From the NCBI GenBank assembly GCA_021157415.1, contig JAGGWN010000123.1, positions 20,006 to 84,005 on the forward strand: a stretch of 64,000 nucleotides of DNA. The letters run 5' to 3'. Below the pieces are notes generated by a model, which was not told the DNA's origin, did not search any database, and saw only the letters and a program-made list of their open reading frames with translations. The translations under genes and the position numbers were made by a program. How positions within the stretch are numbered: the first letter of the stretch is position 1; the number at the start of each line of letters is the position of its first letter. Below are positions 44,625-54,667 of the stretch, piece after piece. This DNA comes from Bacteroidales bacterium (GTDB taxonomy: Bacteria; Bacteroidota; Bacteroidia; Bacteroidales; VadinHA17).

Positions 44625-45797
44625 ATGGGCGCTGATTCATCGAGATATGCCCGCCGGGGAGTGTCCTCGCAGAAAGAAGATGTGCATGCTGCTATACGAC
44701 AGGTGGATAAGGGCCTATCCCCCGGGGCTTTCTGCAAAATCATCCCGGATCTGCTGGCCGGAGATAAAGAATGGTGTACCATTATGCATGCCGACGGTGC
44801 CGGCACCAAATCGGTACTGGCTTATCTTTACTGGAGAGAAACCGGCGATCTTTCAGTATGGGAAGGGATTGCACAGGATGCTTTGGTGATGAACATCGAT
44901 GACTTACTGTGCGTGGGAGCCACAGACAACATCCTGGTATCTTCAACCATCGGTCGCAACAAGTCCCGGATCCCGGGAGAGGTGATCGCTACCCTTATCA
45001 ACGGAACGGAAAAATTTCTGACTTTCCTCCGCGAACAGGGAATACAGGCTTACTCCACCGGAGGTGAAACGGCAGATGTCGGAGATATTGTCAGAACCAT
45101 CATCGTTGACTCAACGGTCACTTCCCGCATGAAAAGAACAGAGGTGATCACCAACGACCGCATTGCCCCCGGGGATGTGATCGTAGGACTGGCTTCGTAC
45201 GGGCAGGCTTCCTACGAAAAAGAATACAACAGTGGCATCGGCAGCAACGGACTCACCTCGGCCCGTCATGATCTCTTCTTTCATGCTCTGGCAAAAAAAT
45301 ATCCCGAAGCCTGGGATCCTGCCATCCCCGAAAATCTTGTTTATTCCGGGAAATATGCCCTTACCGACCCTACCGAAGTGCAAGGCATGGATATGGGGAA
45401 ACTGGTTCTTTCCCCCACAAGGACTTACGCTCCGGTAATCCGCGAAATACTCGGACTTTTCCGGAAAGATATTCATGGAATGATCCATTGTACGGGAGGC
45501 GGACAAACAAAAATACTCCATTTCATTGATCGGTTGCACATCGTTAAAGAGAATCTGTTCCCGGTTCCGCCGGTGTTCAGATACATCCGGCAAAGCAGCG
45601 GAACAGACTGGAAAGAAATGTACCAGGTATTCAACATGGGTCACCGGATGGAGCTCTATGTTCCACCCATCCTGGCCAGGGAGATTATCCGCATCGCAGA
45701 CACCCGGCATATAGAAGCCCGGATCGTTGGACGAGTCGAAAAATCGGATCGTCGCCGATTGACACTGGTCACCGGAAACGGCACCTTCGAATACTAG
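44625..45797 (+). CDS. purM: Phosphoribosylformylglycinamidine cyclo-ligase
   Basis: 390 residues starting 2 bases after the porE-like stop. PurM/SelD fold landmarks are TIMHADGAGTKSVLAYLYW, DALVMNIDDLLCVGAT, STGGETADVGD, IVGLASYGQASYEKEYNSG and the ATP-site HCTGGGQTK. The enzyme closes the imidazole ring (AIR synthesis) using ATP in purine synthesis. The sequence is of the longer Bacteroidetes type (~390 versus ~345 in E. coli). The near-contiguous junction with the upstream gene suggests co-transcription, though the functions are unrelated. Confidence 0.95.
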   Translation: MGADSSRYARRGVSSQKEDVHAAIRQVDKGLSPGAFCKIIPDLLAGDKEWCTIMHADGAGTKSVLAYLYWRETGDLSVWEGIAQDALVMNIDDLLCVGATDNILVSSTIGRNKSRIPGEVIATLINGTEKFLTFLREQGIQAYSTGGETADVGDIVRTIIVDSTVTSRMKRTEVITNDRIAPGDVIVGLASYGQASYEKEYNSGIGSNGLTSARHDLFFHALAKKYPEAWDPAIPENLVYSGKYALTDPTEVQGMDMGKLVLSPTRTYAPVIREILGLFRKDIHGMIHCTGGGQTKILHFIDRLHIVKENLFPVPPVFRYIRQSSGTDWKEMYQVFNMGHRMELYVPPILAREIIRIADTRHIEARIVGRVEKSDRRRLTLVTGNGTFEY

Positions 45798-45839
45798 CTC
45801 CCTTTTGGCAGCAGTCCTGAAAAAACCCTGTTTATTTCT

Positions 45840-45847
45840 TACCTTTG
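45840..45847 (+). promoter_or_regulatory. Predicted -7 element of prfA
   Basis: TACCTTTG, a full match to TAnnTTTG, 26 bases before the prfA ATG. No TTTG at the usual -33 distance. Confidence 0.45.
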
Positions 45848-45873
45848 TATCCTGAAAAAAGAAAGTCATCATT

Positions 45874-46959
45874 ATGAGTAAGAACCTGATTCTCGAAAAA
45901 CTGGAAGGTGTCAAAGAACGGTTTGATAACGTGTCAAGCGAACTGTCCGATCCGGCGGTCATGTCAGATATGAAGCGCTATATCCAACTAAACAAGGAAT
46001 ACAAGGAACTTGAGCCGATCATCAATGCCTATAAGGAATATAAGGAACTTTTAAGCAACATTGATACGGCCAAACAAATGTTGTCGGAAGAAAAAGATGA
46101 AGAGATGCGGGAGATGGCCCGGCAGGAACTGGACGAATGGCAGTCGAAAACAGAACCTCTCGAAGAAAAAATAAAATTACTGCTGGTCCCGGTGGATCCG
46201 CAGGATAAAAAAGATGCAATTGTTGAAATACGTGCCGGTACAGGCGGGGACGAAGCCAGTATTTTCGCAGGCGATCTGTTTCGCATGTATTCGAAGTTTG
46301 CCGAAAACAAAGGCTGGAAAATTGAGATTAACCGTTTCACGGAGGGTACCTCCGGAGGATATAAAGAGATTGTGTTCACACTCAGGGGAGACGGAGTATA
46401 TGGAATTATGAAATACGAATCAGGCGTGCACCGTGTACAGCGGGTACCTCAGACTGAGACGCAGGGTAGGGTGCATACCTCTGCTGCCACGGTAGCAGTA
46501 TTGCCCGAAGCCGACGATTTTGACATAGAGATCAAACCGGAAGATGTCCGGAAAGACACTTACTGTTCTTCGGGACCCGGCGGACAATCGGTCAATACTA
46601 CCTATTCTGCCATACGCCTTACTCACGTCCCTACCGGTATCGTTGTGACCTGCCAGGATGAAAAATCCCAGCTGAAGAACCTGGATAAAGCCATGTCCGA
46701 GTTGCGTACCCGTTTGTACAACCTGGAGTATCAGAAATATCTGGACGAGATCGCGTCCAAAAGAAGAACGATGGTCTCCACCGGCGACCGCTCAGCGAAG
46801 ATCCGTACCTACAATTACCCACAAGGGCGGGTGACCGACCACAGGATCAACCTTACATTATATAACCTGCAATCTGTCCTGAACGGAGATATCCAGGAAC
46901 TGATCGACAAACTGCAAATGGCAGAAAATGCAGAGAGACTGAAAGAAAATGAAATATAA
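45874..46959 (+). CDS. prfA: Peptide chain release factor 1
   Basis: 361 residues. The RF1 stop-codon recognition tripeptide is PQT (PxT) in [10 protein letters not shown], which distinguishes it from RF2. The catalytic GGQ lies in [22 protein letters not shown]1 reads UAA and UAG and hydrolyses the last peptidyl-tRNA. Its presence shows that UAG is a working stop in this organism, relevant to the TAG in the 28936 pseudogene. It follows purM by 76 bases. Confidence 0.97.
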   Translation: MSKNLILEKLEGVKERFDNVSSELSDPAVMSDMKRYIQLNKEYKELEPIINAYKEYKELLSNIDTAKQMLSEEKDEEMREMARQELDEWQSKTEPLEEKIKLLLVPVDPQDKKDAIVEIRAGTGGDEASIFAGDLFRMYSKFAENKGWKIEINRFTEGTSGGYKEIVFTLRGDGVYGIMKYESGVHRVQRVPQTETQGRVHTSAATVAVLPEADDFDIEIKPEDVRKDTYCSSGPGGQSVNTTYSAIRLTHVPTGIVVTCQDEKSQLKNLDKAMSELRTRLYNLEYQKYLDEIASKRRTMVSTGDRSAKIRTYNYPQGRVTDHRINLTLYNLQSVLNGDIQELIDKLQMAENAERLKENEI

Positions 46960-47057
46960 TTCCTGCTGTCGTATTTCCACTTTTTTACATTGTAATATTT
47001 TACCAAAAGAAAAAAATCATTACCTTGTGAAGCCAATCAATTAAAAAACCTTATGCC

Positions 47058-47945
47058 ATGAAACGATCTTTTTTTGTTATCTTACTGTTGACCGGAATAG
47101 TTATGACTGCCGGTATGAGTGCCTGCAAATCCAAAAACTCCAAAAAGAGTGAAAGTGAAAAAGCCGTAACCTCAACCCTTACCCCTGAAAAACTGGGTTG
47201 GAAACTGGGGGTTCAGTGCTGGACTTTCAAAGAGTACACTTTTGCGGAAGCCCTGCAAAAAATCAAACAACTGGGCTTAAAATATGTTGAAATGTTTCCC
47301 GGACAAAAAATCGGAGGAGGTTACGAAGGTACCACCAATTTTACTGCCGATGCCGATGCACGGGCTGCCATGAAAAAACTGCTGCAGGAGAATGACCTGA
47401 CACTGGTCAATTACGGGGTAATACATGGGAAAAACGACGAAGAATGGAAACAGATCTTTGACTTTGCCAAAGACATGGGGATACAGACCCTTACCGCCGA
47501 ACCCACCCCAGACCAGTTGGACTATGTGGAAACACTGTGCGATGAGTACGGGATTAACATCGCCATTCACAACCATCCCAAACCCTCCTTTTACTGGAGC
47601 CCCGACACAGTACTGAAATATGTGGATGGCCGTTCCAAAAGAATCGGAGCCTGTGCCGACGTAGGACATTGGGTTCGTTCAGGTCTCGATCCGGTGGAAT
47701 GTCTGAAAAAACTGAATGGACGTATCATCTCATTACACTTCAAGGACCTCAACGAAAAATCCAGAGAGGCCCATGATGTTCCCTGGGGAACAGGCATATC
47801 CAATGTACCGTCCATGTTGAAGGTTTTGAAAGATCAGGGGTTCAAAGGGGTTTTCAGTATCGAGTATGAATACCACTGGAAAACATCTGTGCCCGAGCTG
47901 GAAGAATCTATCAAAAAGTTCAACAAGTTTGTCTCGGAACTCTGA
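47058..47945 (+). CDS. Lipoprotein sugar phosphate isomerase/epimerase (TIM barrel, AP endonuclease family 2)
   Basis: 295 residues. A signal peptide with lipobox (MTAGMSAC) suggests an envelope lipoprotein. The rest is a xylose isomerase-like TIM barrel: LGVQCWTFKEYTFAEALQK, KYVEMFPGQKIGGG, LTAEPTPDQLDYVE, NIAIHNHPKPSFYW, ACADVGHWVRSGLDP and GVFSIEYEYHWK, which supply the metal-binding Glu/Asp/His. Such secreted isomerases are frequent in Bacteroidetes and probably act on polysaccharide-derived sugars, but the substrate is unknown. It lies 19 bases upstream of pyrF in the same direction. Confidence 0.9.
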   Translation: MKRSFFVILLLTGIVMTAGMSACKSKNSKKSESEKAVTSTLTPEKLGWKLGVQCWTFKEYTFAEALQKIKQLGLKYVEMFPGQKIGGGYEGTTNFTADADARAAMKKLLQENDLTLVNYGVIHGKNDEEWKQIFDFAKDMGIQTLTAEPTPDQLDYVETLCDEYGINIAIHNHPKPSFYWSPDTVLKYVDGRSKRIGACADVGHWVRSGLDPVECLKKLNGRIISLHFKDLNEKSREAHDVPWGTGISNVPSMLKVLKDQGFKGVFSIEYEYHWKTSVPELEESIKKFNKFVSEL

Positions 47946-47964
47946 TTCCTGAAAAAGCTTCCGG

Positions 47965-48798
47965 ATGAACCGTGATGCGTTATTTGATCATATACGCAGG
48001 AAAAAAAGTTTTTTGTGTATAGGACTTGATACGGATATATCAAAGATCCCGGCACATCTGCTTAAAGAAGAAGATCCGGTATTTACCTTTAACAGGCAAA
48101 TCATCGAGGCCACCCATTCTTTTGCCATAGCCTATAAGCCGAATGTGGCCTTCTATGAAGTAACCGGGGATTCCGGATGGCAGTCGTTGAAGAAAACCAT
48201 TGATTACATCCGGAAAACGGATTCTTCGATTTTTATTATTGCAGATGCCAAACGAGGTGATATCGGAAATACATCGCGCCTGTATGCCCGTGCTTTTTTT
48301 GAAACCCTCGGCGCAGACGCACTCACCGTAGCTCCATACATGGGCCATGATTCCGTGCTGCCTTTTCTGAAATACAAAGACAAATGGGTGATCCTGCTGG
48401 CACTCACTTCCAACGCCGGGGCAGAGGATTTTCAGTTTTTTTTCAGTGAAAAAGAACAAAAGTTTCTGTACCAGAAGATTTTACAGGAAGCCGGCACATG
48501 GGCTTCTCCCGATAACCTGATGTTCGTGACAGGAGCCACACGGGCGGAGAAGCTGAGCGACGTCCGGCAATGGGTACCGGATCATTTTCTGCTGGTTCCC
48601 GGCGTAGGGGCACAGGGGGGCAATCTGGAAGAAGTGGCCCGTTATGGCATGAACGACCGGTGCGGATTGCTGGTAAACTCTTCCCGGGGCATTATCTATG
48701 CGGGAAAAGACAAGAATTTTGCCCGGGATGCAGCACGGGAAGCACACGCTCTACAGCAAATGATGGAACACCTCCTGACACAAAAAGGAATACTATGA
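47965..48798 (+). CDS. pyrF: Orotidine 5'-phosphate decarboxylase (type 2)
   Basis: 277 residues. The catalytic Asp-Lys-Asp segment [18 protein letters not shown] is clear. [13 protein letters not shown] near the N-terminus and [16 protein letters not shown] with [15 protein letters not shown] near the end bind the phosphate. The length fits the longer class-2 OMP decarboxylases found in Bacteroidetes. It makes UMP, the last step of de novo pyrimidine synthesis. carA, an earlier pyrimidine gene, is 16 kb away. The DUF2851 gene starts 16 bases later. Confidence 0.95.
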   Translation: MNRDALFDHIRRKKSFLCIGLDTDISKIPAHLLKEEDPVFTFNRQIIEATHSFAIAYKPNVAFYEVTGDSGWQSLKKTIDYIRKTDSSIFIIADAKRGDIGNTSRLYARAFFETLGADALTVAPYMGHDSVLPFLKYKDKWVILLALTSNAGAEDFQFFFSEKEQKFLYQKILQEAGTWASPDNLMFVTGATRAEKLSDVRQWVPDHFLLVPGVGAQGGNLEEVARYGMNDRCGLLVNSSRGIIYAGKDKNFARDAAREAHALQQMMEHLLTQKGIL

Positions 48799-48814
48799 TC
48801 TTATCCTAACTTTC

Positions 48815-50095
48815 TTGAAAGAAGCACTATTACATTTTATCTGGCACCAGCAACTGTACGACCCTGAAAAACTGATCACCGCTGAGGGAGACCCGGTGAA
48901 AGTGCTCTCGCCGGGTCGCCCCAACAGAGATGAAGGCCCTGATTTCCTGGAAGCCAGAATCAGGATCGGACACATGGTGTGGGCCGGAAACGTGGAGATC
49001 CATAAAAAAGCATCCGACTGGTTTCGGCACGGTCATTTTCATGATCCCTTATATGATTCTGTCATCCTGCATGTGGTAGCGCAAAATGACAATCCTGTCA
49101 CCCGTTCGAATGGAGAAACGATCCCCGTGACCGAACTTTCTTTTGATCCGGCCTTGGAGGATAATTATGAACTCCTGATGAAAAAACGCAGCTGGATAGC
49201 CTGTAACGATCATCTTCATCGTATCGACCCGTTCGTGATTAAACACTGGCTGGGAAGCCTGGTGATCGAGAGACTTGAAAAGCATACTGCAGAAATACAA
49301 AAGGAACTGGAAGAAACCGGCAATAACTGGGAAGAAGTGTTATATCGTTTTCTGGCTAAGGGGTTCGGACTAAAAGTAAATGCCCGGCCTTTTTATCTTA
49401 TGGCCCGCTCCCTGCCCCTGAAATATCTCGCCAAACACCGTGACAACCTGATGCAGGTGGAAGCCATGCTGTTCGGGCAGGCAGGATTGCTGGATACCAA
49501 TCTGTTCGGCGACGAGTATTATGAGACATTGAAAAAAGAATACCACTACCTGCAAAAAAAATTTTCACTGACTCCCGTCGCCGGCCCTTACTGGCGGCAG
49601 ATGCGCATGCGTCCTTCTTCTTTCCCAACCATCCGTATTGCAGAATTTGCCCGTTTTATACACCAGCATGAACATGTTTTTTCCCGGGTAATGCAAAAAC
49701 CCTCACTTGCCGGGTTGGAATCCTTGTTCAACATCACTCTGGACGGATACTGGGACACACATTATCTTTTCAACAAACCTGCCAAAAAACAAAAAAAGAG
49801 TTTCGGAAAACAGGCTTTCCGGACGTTATTGATCAATGTGATTATCCCTTTTTATTTCATCCATGGGAAGATCACCGGAAATGACGAGTTCAGGGAGAAA
49901 GCACTGGATATACTTGAAAAACTGCCTGCCGAGAAAAACCGGATCATCCGTCTTTGGGAAGAAACCGGCATCCATGCAGACAATGCTTTTTACTCGCAGG
50001 CCTTACTGCAACTGAAAAATGCTTATTGCAATCCGGGACGTTGTCTCGAATGTCGGATCGGCATGAAAGTCATGACCCTGAACCTTCCCCGGTAA
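48815..50095 (+). CDS. DUF2851 family protein
   Basis: 426 residues starting at TTG 48815. The N-terminal HFIWHQQLYDPEKLITAEG and RDEGPDFLEARIRIGHMVWAGN-type pattern (GNVEIHKKASDW) are the family hallmarks: a GNVEIH core with acidic and His residues, reminiscent of a nuclease-like fold. The C-terminus has a Cys-rich ending (YCNPGRCLECRIG) that could bind metal. Function is unknown in the family. It is found widely in Bacteroidetes. It probably shares a transcript with pyrF. Confidence 0.85.
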   Translation: MKEALLHFIWHQQLYDPEKLITAEGDPVKVLSPGRPNRDEGPDFLEARIRIGHMVWAGNVEIHKKASDWFRHGHFHDPLYDSVILHVVAQNDNPVTRSNGETIPVTELSFDPALEDNYELLMKKRSWIACNDHLHRIDPFVIKHWLGSLVIERLEKHTAEIQKELEETGNNWEEVLYRFLAKGFGLKVNARPFYLMARSLPLKYLAKHRDNLMQVEAMLFGQAGLLDTNLFGDEYYETLKKEYHYLQKKFSLTPVAGPYWRQMRMRPSSFPTIRIAEFARFIHQHEHVFSRVMQKPSLAGLESLFNITLDGYWDTHYLFNKPAKKQKKSFGKQAFRTLLINVIIPFYFIHGKITGNDEFREKALDILEKLPAEKNRIIRLWEETGIHADNAFYSQALLQLKNAYCNPGRCLECRIGMKVMTLNLPR

Positions 50096-50165
50096 AACAT
50101 GCCCGGGCAAAGTACAACCGGACAGGCAACTCCTCCTTTTAACATACCACAGGAACTGTATTCTT

Positions 50166-50199
50166 TTTGACTCATTGACCTTTCTTTTAACTATATTTG
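50166..50199 (+). promoter_or_regulatory. Predicted promoter of the K+ channel gene
   Basis: TTTG, 22 bases, TATATTTG. The -7 is a full match and the spacer is 2-3 bases long. It lies 40 bases before the ATG. Confidence 0.5.
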
Positions 50200-50239
50200 C
50201 ATCAACAGTTCTTTTGATAACGTATCCCGTCAGACATCA

Positions 50240-51280
50240 ATGCACAGATCGTTTGTTACATCCGAAACAACAAGTAGCAAGTTATCCATACGCCTGGCTG
50301 TTATTCTGCTGGTCACCCTGGTCACTCTCGGGATATCCGGCTATATGATCCTGGAAGGCTATTCTTTTATTGACGCCTTCTACATGACTATAATCACGAT
50401 CTCAACGGTCGGCTTTAGGGAAATTCGAACCCTTACAGAATCCGGTAAAACTTTTACGATCTTATTGATCATACTCAGCCTTGGGACATTCGTCTTTGCA
50501 ATATCCAACCTGACACGTTATCTGCTGGAAGGTATTTTCAGAAACACCTTTTATTTAAAAAGAATCAAAAATAAAATCAAAAAATTGGAAAATCATACTA
50601 TTTTATGCGGATATGGCCGGAACGGCAGACAGTCCGCCAAAGAACTCTCTGATCACGGAAGAGATTTTGTGATCATTGAAAACAACCCGCTGCATCTTGA
50701 AGATCTGGAAGATGAACATAGCTTTCTGTTTATTGAAGGAGATGCCACCCAGGAGGAAACACTTCTGGAAGCAGGGGTGGAAAAGGCAGGAGCCCTCATA
50801 ACCACCCTGCCCAACGATGCAGACAACCTCCTGATCGTTATTACAGCCCGGCAGTTTAATCCCGGCATGACGGTTATCAGCAGGGCTTCTGACGAAAAAA
50901 CCGAAAAAAAACTGAAACGCGCCGGAGCTACCAACGTGATCATGTCGGACAAGCTCGGCGGCCAAAGGATGGCCAAGCTGGTAGTACAGCCGGATGTGGT
51001 GGAGTTTTTGGAAAAGATCATGCTGCAGAGTTCATCCGACGTCAACCTGGAAGAGATCTCCTGTGAGAAAATGTGCGATCTGTTTAATCATAAATCCATC
51101 AGGGATCTGGGTATTCGGAATAAATCCGGAGCCAATATTATCGGCATGAAGAAAAAAGGGGATTACCTCTTTAATCCTGACCCCGATGTGCTTCTGGACA
51201 AATCCGATAAACTGTTCGTGCTGGGCAAACCTGACCAGATTGCTCTGATGAAAAAACTTTTGCAGAAAGGAGAAATATGA
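50240..51280 (+). CDS. Two-helix potassium channel protein with RCK (TrkA) domains
   Basis: 346 residues. Two membrane helices flank a pore loop IITISTVGFREIRTL, in which the classic TVGYGD filter reads TVGFRE, so the second Gly is Arg. A regulator-of-K+-conductance Rossmann domain follows (HTILCGYGRNGRQSAKEL, then FVIIENNPLHLEDLED), then a TrkA-C domain (GANIIGMKKKGDYLFNPDPDVLL). By family it gates K+ flux in response to nucleotides or ions. The variant filter may alter selectivity; I recall similar filters in Bacteroidetes homologues, so it may be normal in the subfamily. It is a single gene. Confidence 0.92.
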   Translation: MHRSFVTSETTSSKLSIRLAVILLVTLVTLGISGYMILEGYSFIDAFYMTIITISTVGFREIRTLTESGKTFTILLIILSLGTFVFAISNLTRYLLEGIFRNTFYLKRIKNKIKKLENHTILCGYGRNGRQSAKELSDHGRDFVIIENNPLHLEDLEDEHSFLFIEGDATQEETLLEAGVEKAGALITTLPNDADNLLIVITARQFNPGMTVISRASDEKTEKKLKRAGATNVIMSDKLGGQRMAKLVVQPDVVEFLEKIMLQSSSDVNLEEISCEKMCDLFNHKSIRDLGIRNKSGANIIGMKKKGDYLFNPDPDVLLDKSDKLFVLGKPDQIALMKKLLQKGEI

Positions 51281-51342
51281 GTACGGGGAGATCCGTACAA
51301 ATTCTTGTTTTTCAAATAAACTGAATAAAATTTATCCGTGGT

Positions 51343-51373
51343 GTTGGTTTAATTAAAAAAAACCGTAATTTTG
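51343..51373 (+). promoter_or_regulatory. Predicted promoter of rpsO
   Basis: GTTG (one mismatch to TTTG), 19 bases, TAATTTTG. The -7 is a full match. It lies 51 bases before the rpsO ATG, leaving a leader of about 45 bases where S15 autoregulation could act; no clear pseudoknot was recognised. Confidence 0.6.
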
Positions 51374-51424
51374 CAAATCTTTTAGTTAGGGTCTATAAAT
51401 TGTTTAACCAGCAGTAACAGCATT

Positions 51425-51694
51425 ATGTATTTAACGGCAGAAAAGAAAAAAGAGTTTTTCGGAAAGTACGGAAAGTCGGCGGAGGATACCGGCTCAATAG
51501 AAGCACAGATTGCCCTGTTTACTTACAGGATTGCGCATTTGACAGAGCATCTGAAAATGAACAAAAAAGATTATTCCACACAACGAGCATTGCTTAAACT
51601 TGTCGGGAAACGCCGCAGGCTGCTTGATTACCTGAAACAAAGGGATATCGAACGCTACAGGAGCATCATCAAGGATCTTAAGATCAGAAAATAA
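51425..51694 (+). CDS. rpsO: 30S ribosomal protein S15
   Basis: 89 residues, the standard S15 length. The conserved DTGSIEAQIALFTYRIAHLT and RALLKLVGKRRRLLDYLK stretches are present. S15 binds the central domain of 16S rRNA early in 30S assembly. It is followed by a terminator and then pnp, the common rpsO-pnp neighbourhood, although the terminator indicates the two are at least partly separate. Confidence 0.98.
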   Translation: MYLTAEKKKEFFGKYGKSAEDTGSIEAQIALFTYRIAHLTEHLKMNKKDYSTQRALLKLVGKRRRLLDYLKQRDIERYRSIIKDLKIRK

Positions 51695-51702
51695 ACAAAG
51701 GG

Positions 51703-51731
51703 GAGGCAATTGATACCGATTGCCTCTTTTT
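51703..51731 (+). terminator. Rho-independent terminator between rpsO and pnp
   Basis: GAGGCAAT, eight-base loop, ATTGCCTC, then five T. Eight perfect pairs directly after rpsO. Confidence 0.85.
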
Positions 51732-51772
51732 GTATTGTATATAATCAACCATGATTTAATCTATTTATCACA

Positions 51773-54016
51773 ATGTCTAATATTTATACAAAAACAATCG
51801 ATCTGGGTGACGGCCGTGAGATTGTTTTGGAAACAGGAAAACTTGCCAGACAGGCAGATGGTTCCGTCTTATTGAAAATGGGACGTACCATGTTATTAGC
51901 TACCGTCGTATCCGCTAAAGAAGCCAGAGAAGATGTGGATTTTATGCCTCTCTCTGTCGATTACAAAGAAAAATTTGCCAGCCTGGGACGTATCCCCGGT
52001 GGCTTTATGAAAAGAGAAGCACGTCCCTCCGACTACGAAATTCTGGTAGCCCGTCTTGTAGACCGGGTATTAAGACCGCTGTTTCCGGAAGATTACCATG
52101 CAGACACTTTTGTCAACATCAATCTTATCTCGGCGGATAAAGACACCGTGCCTGATGCACTGGCCGGACTGGCTGCCTCTGCTGCCTTGGCTGTCTCGGA
52201 CGTGCCTATTCAGGAACCTATCTCTGAAGTCCGGGTGGGCAGACTTAACGGTGAACTCATTATCAATCCTTCCTTCTCCCAGCTGGAAGAAGGTGATATT
52301 GATATTATTGTCGGTGCTACCAAAGACAATATTATGATGGTGGAGGGAGAAATGAAAGAAGTTTCCGAAGGGGAAATGCTTGAAGCCATGAAATTTGCAC
52401 ATGAGGCTATTAAAAAACAATGTCAGGCCCAGGAAGAAATGATGAAGGATCTGAAAATCATCAAGAGGGACTATACCGGAGATGTCGAAGACGAAGCCCT
52501 GAAACAAAAAGTGATAAAAGAGACCTATGATAAGGTTTATACCATCGCAAAACAGGGCATACCGGATAAACATAAACGATCCGAAGAATTTGACCGGGTC
52601 AGGGAAGAATTTCTGTCTCAATACAGTGAAGAAGAACGTGAAGAAGTGGAATCGCTGGTAAAACGATATTTCCATGATGTCCACAAAGAGGCCGTCCGCC
52701 GTCTGATTCTGGATGAGAGTGTACGGCTGGACGGTCGGAAGCTGGATGAAATAAGACCGGTCTCATGCGAAGTGGATTTTCTGCCTGCAGCCCATGGTTC
52801 GGCACTTTTTACAAGAGGCGAAACCCAGTCGCTTACTACCGTAACCCTGGGCACCAAGCTGGATGAAAAGATCATTGATGAAGTTTTGGTACAGGGCACC
52901 GAAAAATTTGTCCTGCATTATAATTTTCCGCCGTTTTCTACCGGCGATGCCCGGCCTAACAGAGGGGTAAGCCGCCGCGAAGTAGGACATGGCAACCTGG
53001 CCCACCGCGCCCTGAAAAACATGTTGCCTCCGGAAAGTGAAGTCCCTTACGCCATACGGGTGGTATCTGACATCCTCGAATCCAACGGATCTTCTTCTAT
53101 GGCTACCGTATGTGCCGGAACACTGGCCCTGATGGACGCCGGAATCCAGATCAAAAAACCGGTTTCGGGGATTGCCATGGGCCTGATTACAGACAAAGAC
53201 AGTGATAAATATGCAGTGCTGTCAGACATCCTGGGCGATGAAGATCACCTCGGCGACATGGACTTCAAGGTTACCGGTACCCGTGACGGCATCACGGCTA
53301 CCCAGATGGACATCAAGGTGGACGGCCTTTCTTATGAAATTCTGGAGAAAGCACTGGACCAGGCTAAAAGAGGAAGAATGCACATCCTGGACATCATGGA
53401 GCAAACCATTGATAAACCCAGACCCGATCTGAAACCACACGCCCCCAGAATTATCCAAATGACGATCCCGAAAGAAATGATCGGTCCGCTGATCGGCCCC
53501 GGGGGGAAAATCGTTCAGGAAATACAGCGCGAAACCAATACGACAATCGTGATTGAAGAGATCAGCGATGTGGGAGTGGTGGATATCTACGGAGAAAATA
53601 AAGAAGCCATTGATAATGCGGTAAAAAGAGTTAACGACATTGTCGCCCTGCCTGAAGTGGGCGCTACCTATAAAGGGATTGTAAAATCTATTGTTCCTTT
53701 TGGCGCTTTTGTTGAAATCATGCCCGGGAAAGAGGGCCTTTTACATATCTCCGAAATCGCATGGAAAAGAATCAATGATGTTAATGATGTATTGAAAGAA
53801 GGGGAGGAAATTGAAGTTAAATTGATCGGCCAGGATGAGAAAAACGGGAAAATGAAACTTTCCATGCGAGCCCTTCAGCCCAAACCCGAAAATTATGAAG
53901 AAGAACACAGAAGACAGCGCCCCCACAGAGATCACCGGGACAATCGCGATTATCGCGATCGCAGAAAGCCCTACGGATCTTCTCACCGGCACGATAACCC
54001 GAAAGATTCTGAGTGA
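51773..54016 (+). CDS. pnp: Polyribonucleotide nucleotidyltransferase
   Basis: 747 residues. Two RNase PH domains (N-terminal [20 protein letters not shown]; second with [14 protein letters not shown] and [19 protein letters not shown]) flank a helical linker. A KH domain ([20 protein letters not shown]) and an S1 domain ([20 protein letters not shown]) follow. The C-terminal ~40 residues are basic and arginine-rich ([18 protein letters not shown]), probably RNA-binding. PNPase degrades RNA 3' to 5' by phosphorolysis. Ends in a strong terminator. Confidence 0.97.
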   Translation: MSNIYTKTIDLGDGREIVLETGKLARQADGSVLLKMGRTMLLATVVSAKEAREDVDFMPLSVDYKEKFASLGRIPGGFMKREARPSDYEILVARLVDRVLRPLFPEDYHADTFVNINLISADKDTVPDALAGLAASAALAVSDVPIQEPISEVRVGRLNGELIINPSFSQLEEGDIDIIVGATKDNIMMVEGEMKEVSEGEMLEAMKFAHEAIKKQCQAQEEMMKDLKIIKRDYTGDVEDEALKQKVIKETYDKVYTIAKQGIPDKHKRSEEFDRVREEFLSQYSEEEREEVESLVKRYFHDVHKEAVRRLILDESVRLDGRKLDEIRPVSCEVDFLPAAHGSALFTRGETQSLTTVTLGTKLDEKIIDEVLVQGTEKFVLHYNFPPFSTGDARPNRGVSRREVGHGNLAHRALKNMLPPESEVPYAIRVVSDILESNGSSSMATVCAGTLALMDAGIQIKKPVSGIAMGLITDKDSDKYAVLSDILGDEDHLGDMDFKVTGTRDGITATQMDIKVDGLSYEILEKALDQAKRGRMHILDIMEQTIDKPRPDLKPHAPRIIQMTIPKEMIGPLIGPGGKIVQEIQRETNTTIVIEEISDVGVVDIYGENKEAIDNAVKRVNDIVALPEVGATYKGIVKSIVPFGAFVEIMPGKEGLLHISEIAWKRINDVNDVLKEGEEIEVKLIGQDEKNGKMKLSMRALQPKPENYEEEHRRQRPHRDHRDNRDYRDRRKPYGSSHRHDNPKDSE

Positions 54017-54036
54017 TTTTCCCGAATGATACCAAA

Positions 54037-54065
54037 AAGGTCATGAGATTTCATGACCTTTTTTT
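54037..54065 (+). terminator. Rho-independent terminator after pnp
   Basis: AAGGTCATGA, four-base loop GATT, TCATGACCTT, then T-run. Ten perfect pairs 20 bases after the pnp stop. Confidence 0.9.
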
Positions 54066-54101
54066 GTATCTTTCAACCCCTTTTATCACATTTCCGTTAA
54101 A

Positions 54102-54596
54102 ATGGAGAAACGTTCAGACAAAATGAGACCGGGTTTTCGGAACATGAAGTTTCCCGGAATGAAAGCAAGGCTTTTGCGTCTGGACCGATTTCTGCAGATG
54201 ACGGATAACCTGGACCACCAGCCTTATTGCCCTGAATGCCGGTCATTGGCCGAAGAAGCAGAACATCTCTCAAGGCAAACCATACAAACGGAAAAAGACT
54301 TCCAACAATTTGAAATACAGTACATGAATCTTTTCGGAAAGATCAATGATCATCTGAAAATATCTCATGGGTACCGTATCCCTAATTATTTTATTTCTCT
54401 CTATACCCTGCTTTATACCATTGTGGGCATACTGGCGGGACTGTTTGTCGTTTATCTGGGACGCATCGGCAATTTCGGAAAATGGAGCTATGAAATAGGA
54501 GGGCTGCTCGGTTTTGTCACCGGCCTTGCCATCGGGAGAATAGCAGGACATCGCAAAGACAAACAAATGAAAATTGAACACAAGAACCTGTATTGA
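54102..54596 (+). CDS. Small membrane protein of unknown function with CxxC
   Basis: 164 residues. The N-terminal half is soluble with a coiled-coil-like helix and one CPEC (YCPECRSLAEEAEHLSRQ) that could bind a metal or form a disulfide. Two membrane helices follow (LYTLLYTIVGILAGLFVVYLG and IGGLLGFVTGLAIGRIAG), then a basic tail. I do not recognise the family. The stop overlaps the TTG codon at which the track starts the next ORF, but that gene's likely start is 75 bases further on. Confidence 0.7.
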   Translation: MEKRSDKMRPGFRNMKFPGMKARLLRLDRFLQMTDNLDHQPYCPECRSLAEEAEHLSRQTIQTEKDFQQFEIQYMNLFGKINDHLKISHGYRIPNYFISLYTLLYTIVGILAGLFVVYLGRIGNFGKWSYEIGGLLGFVTGLAIGRIAGHRKDKQMKIEHKNLY

Positions 54597-54667
54597 AAAA
54601 ACACTTTAAAAAAGATAAAAAGTGGTCCGTACAACAATATCTTTATCAATTAAAAACAATAATACAG

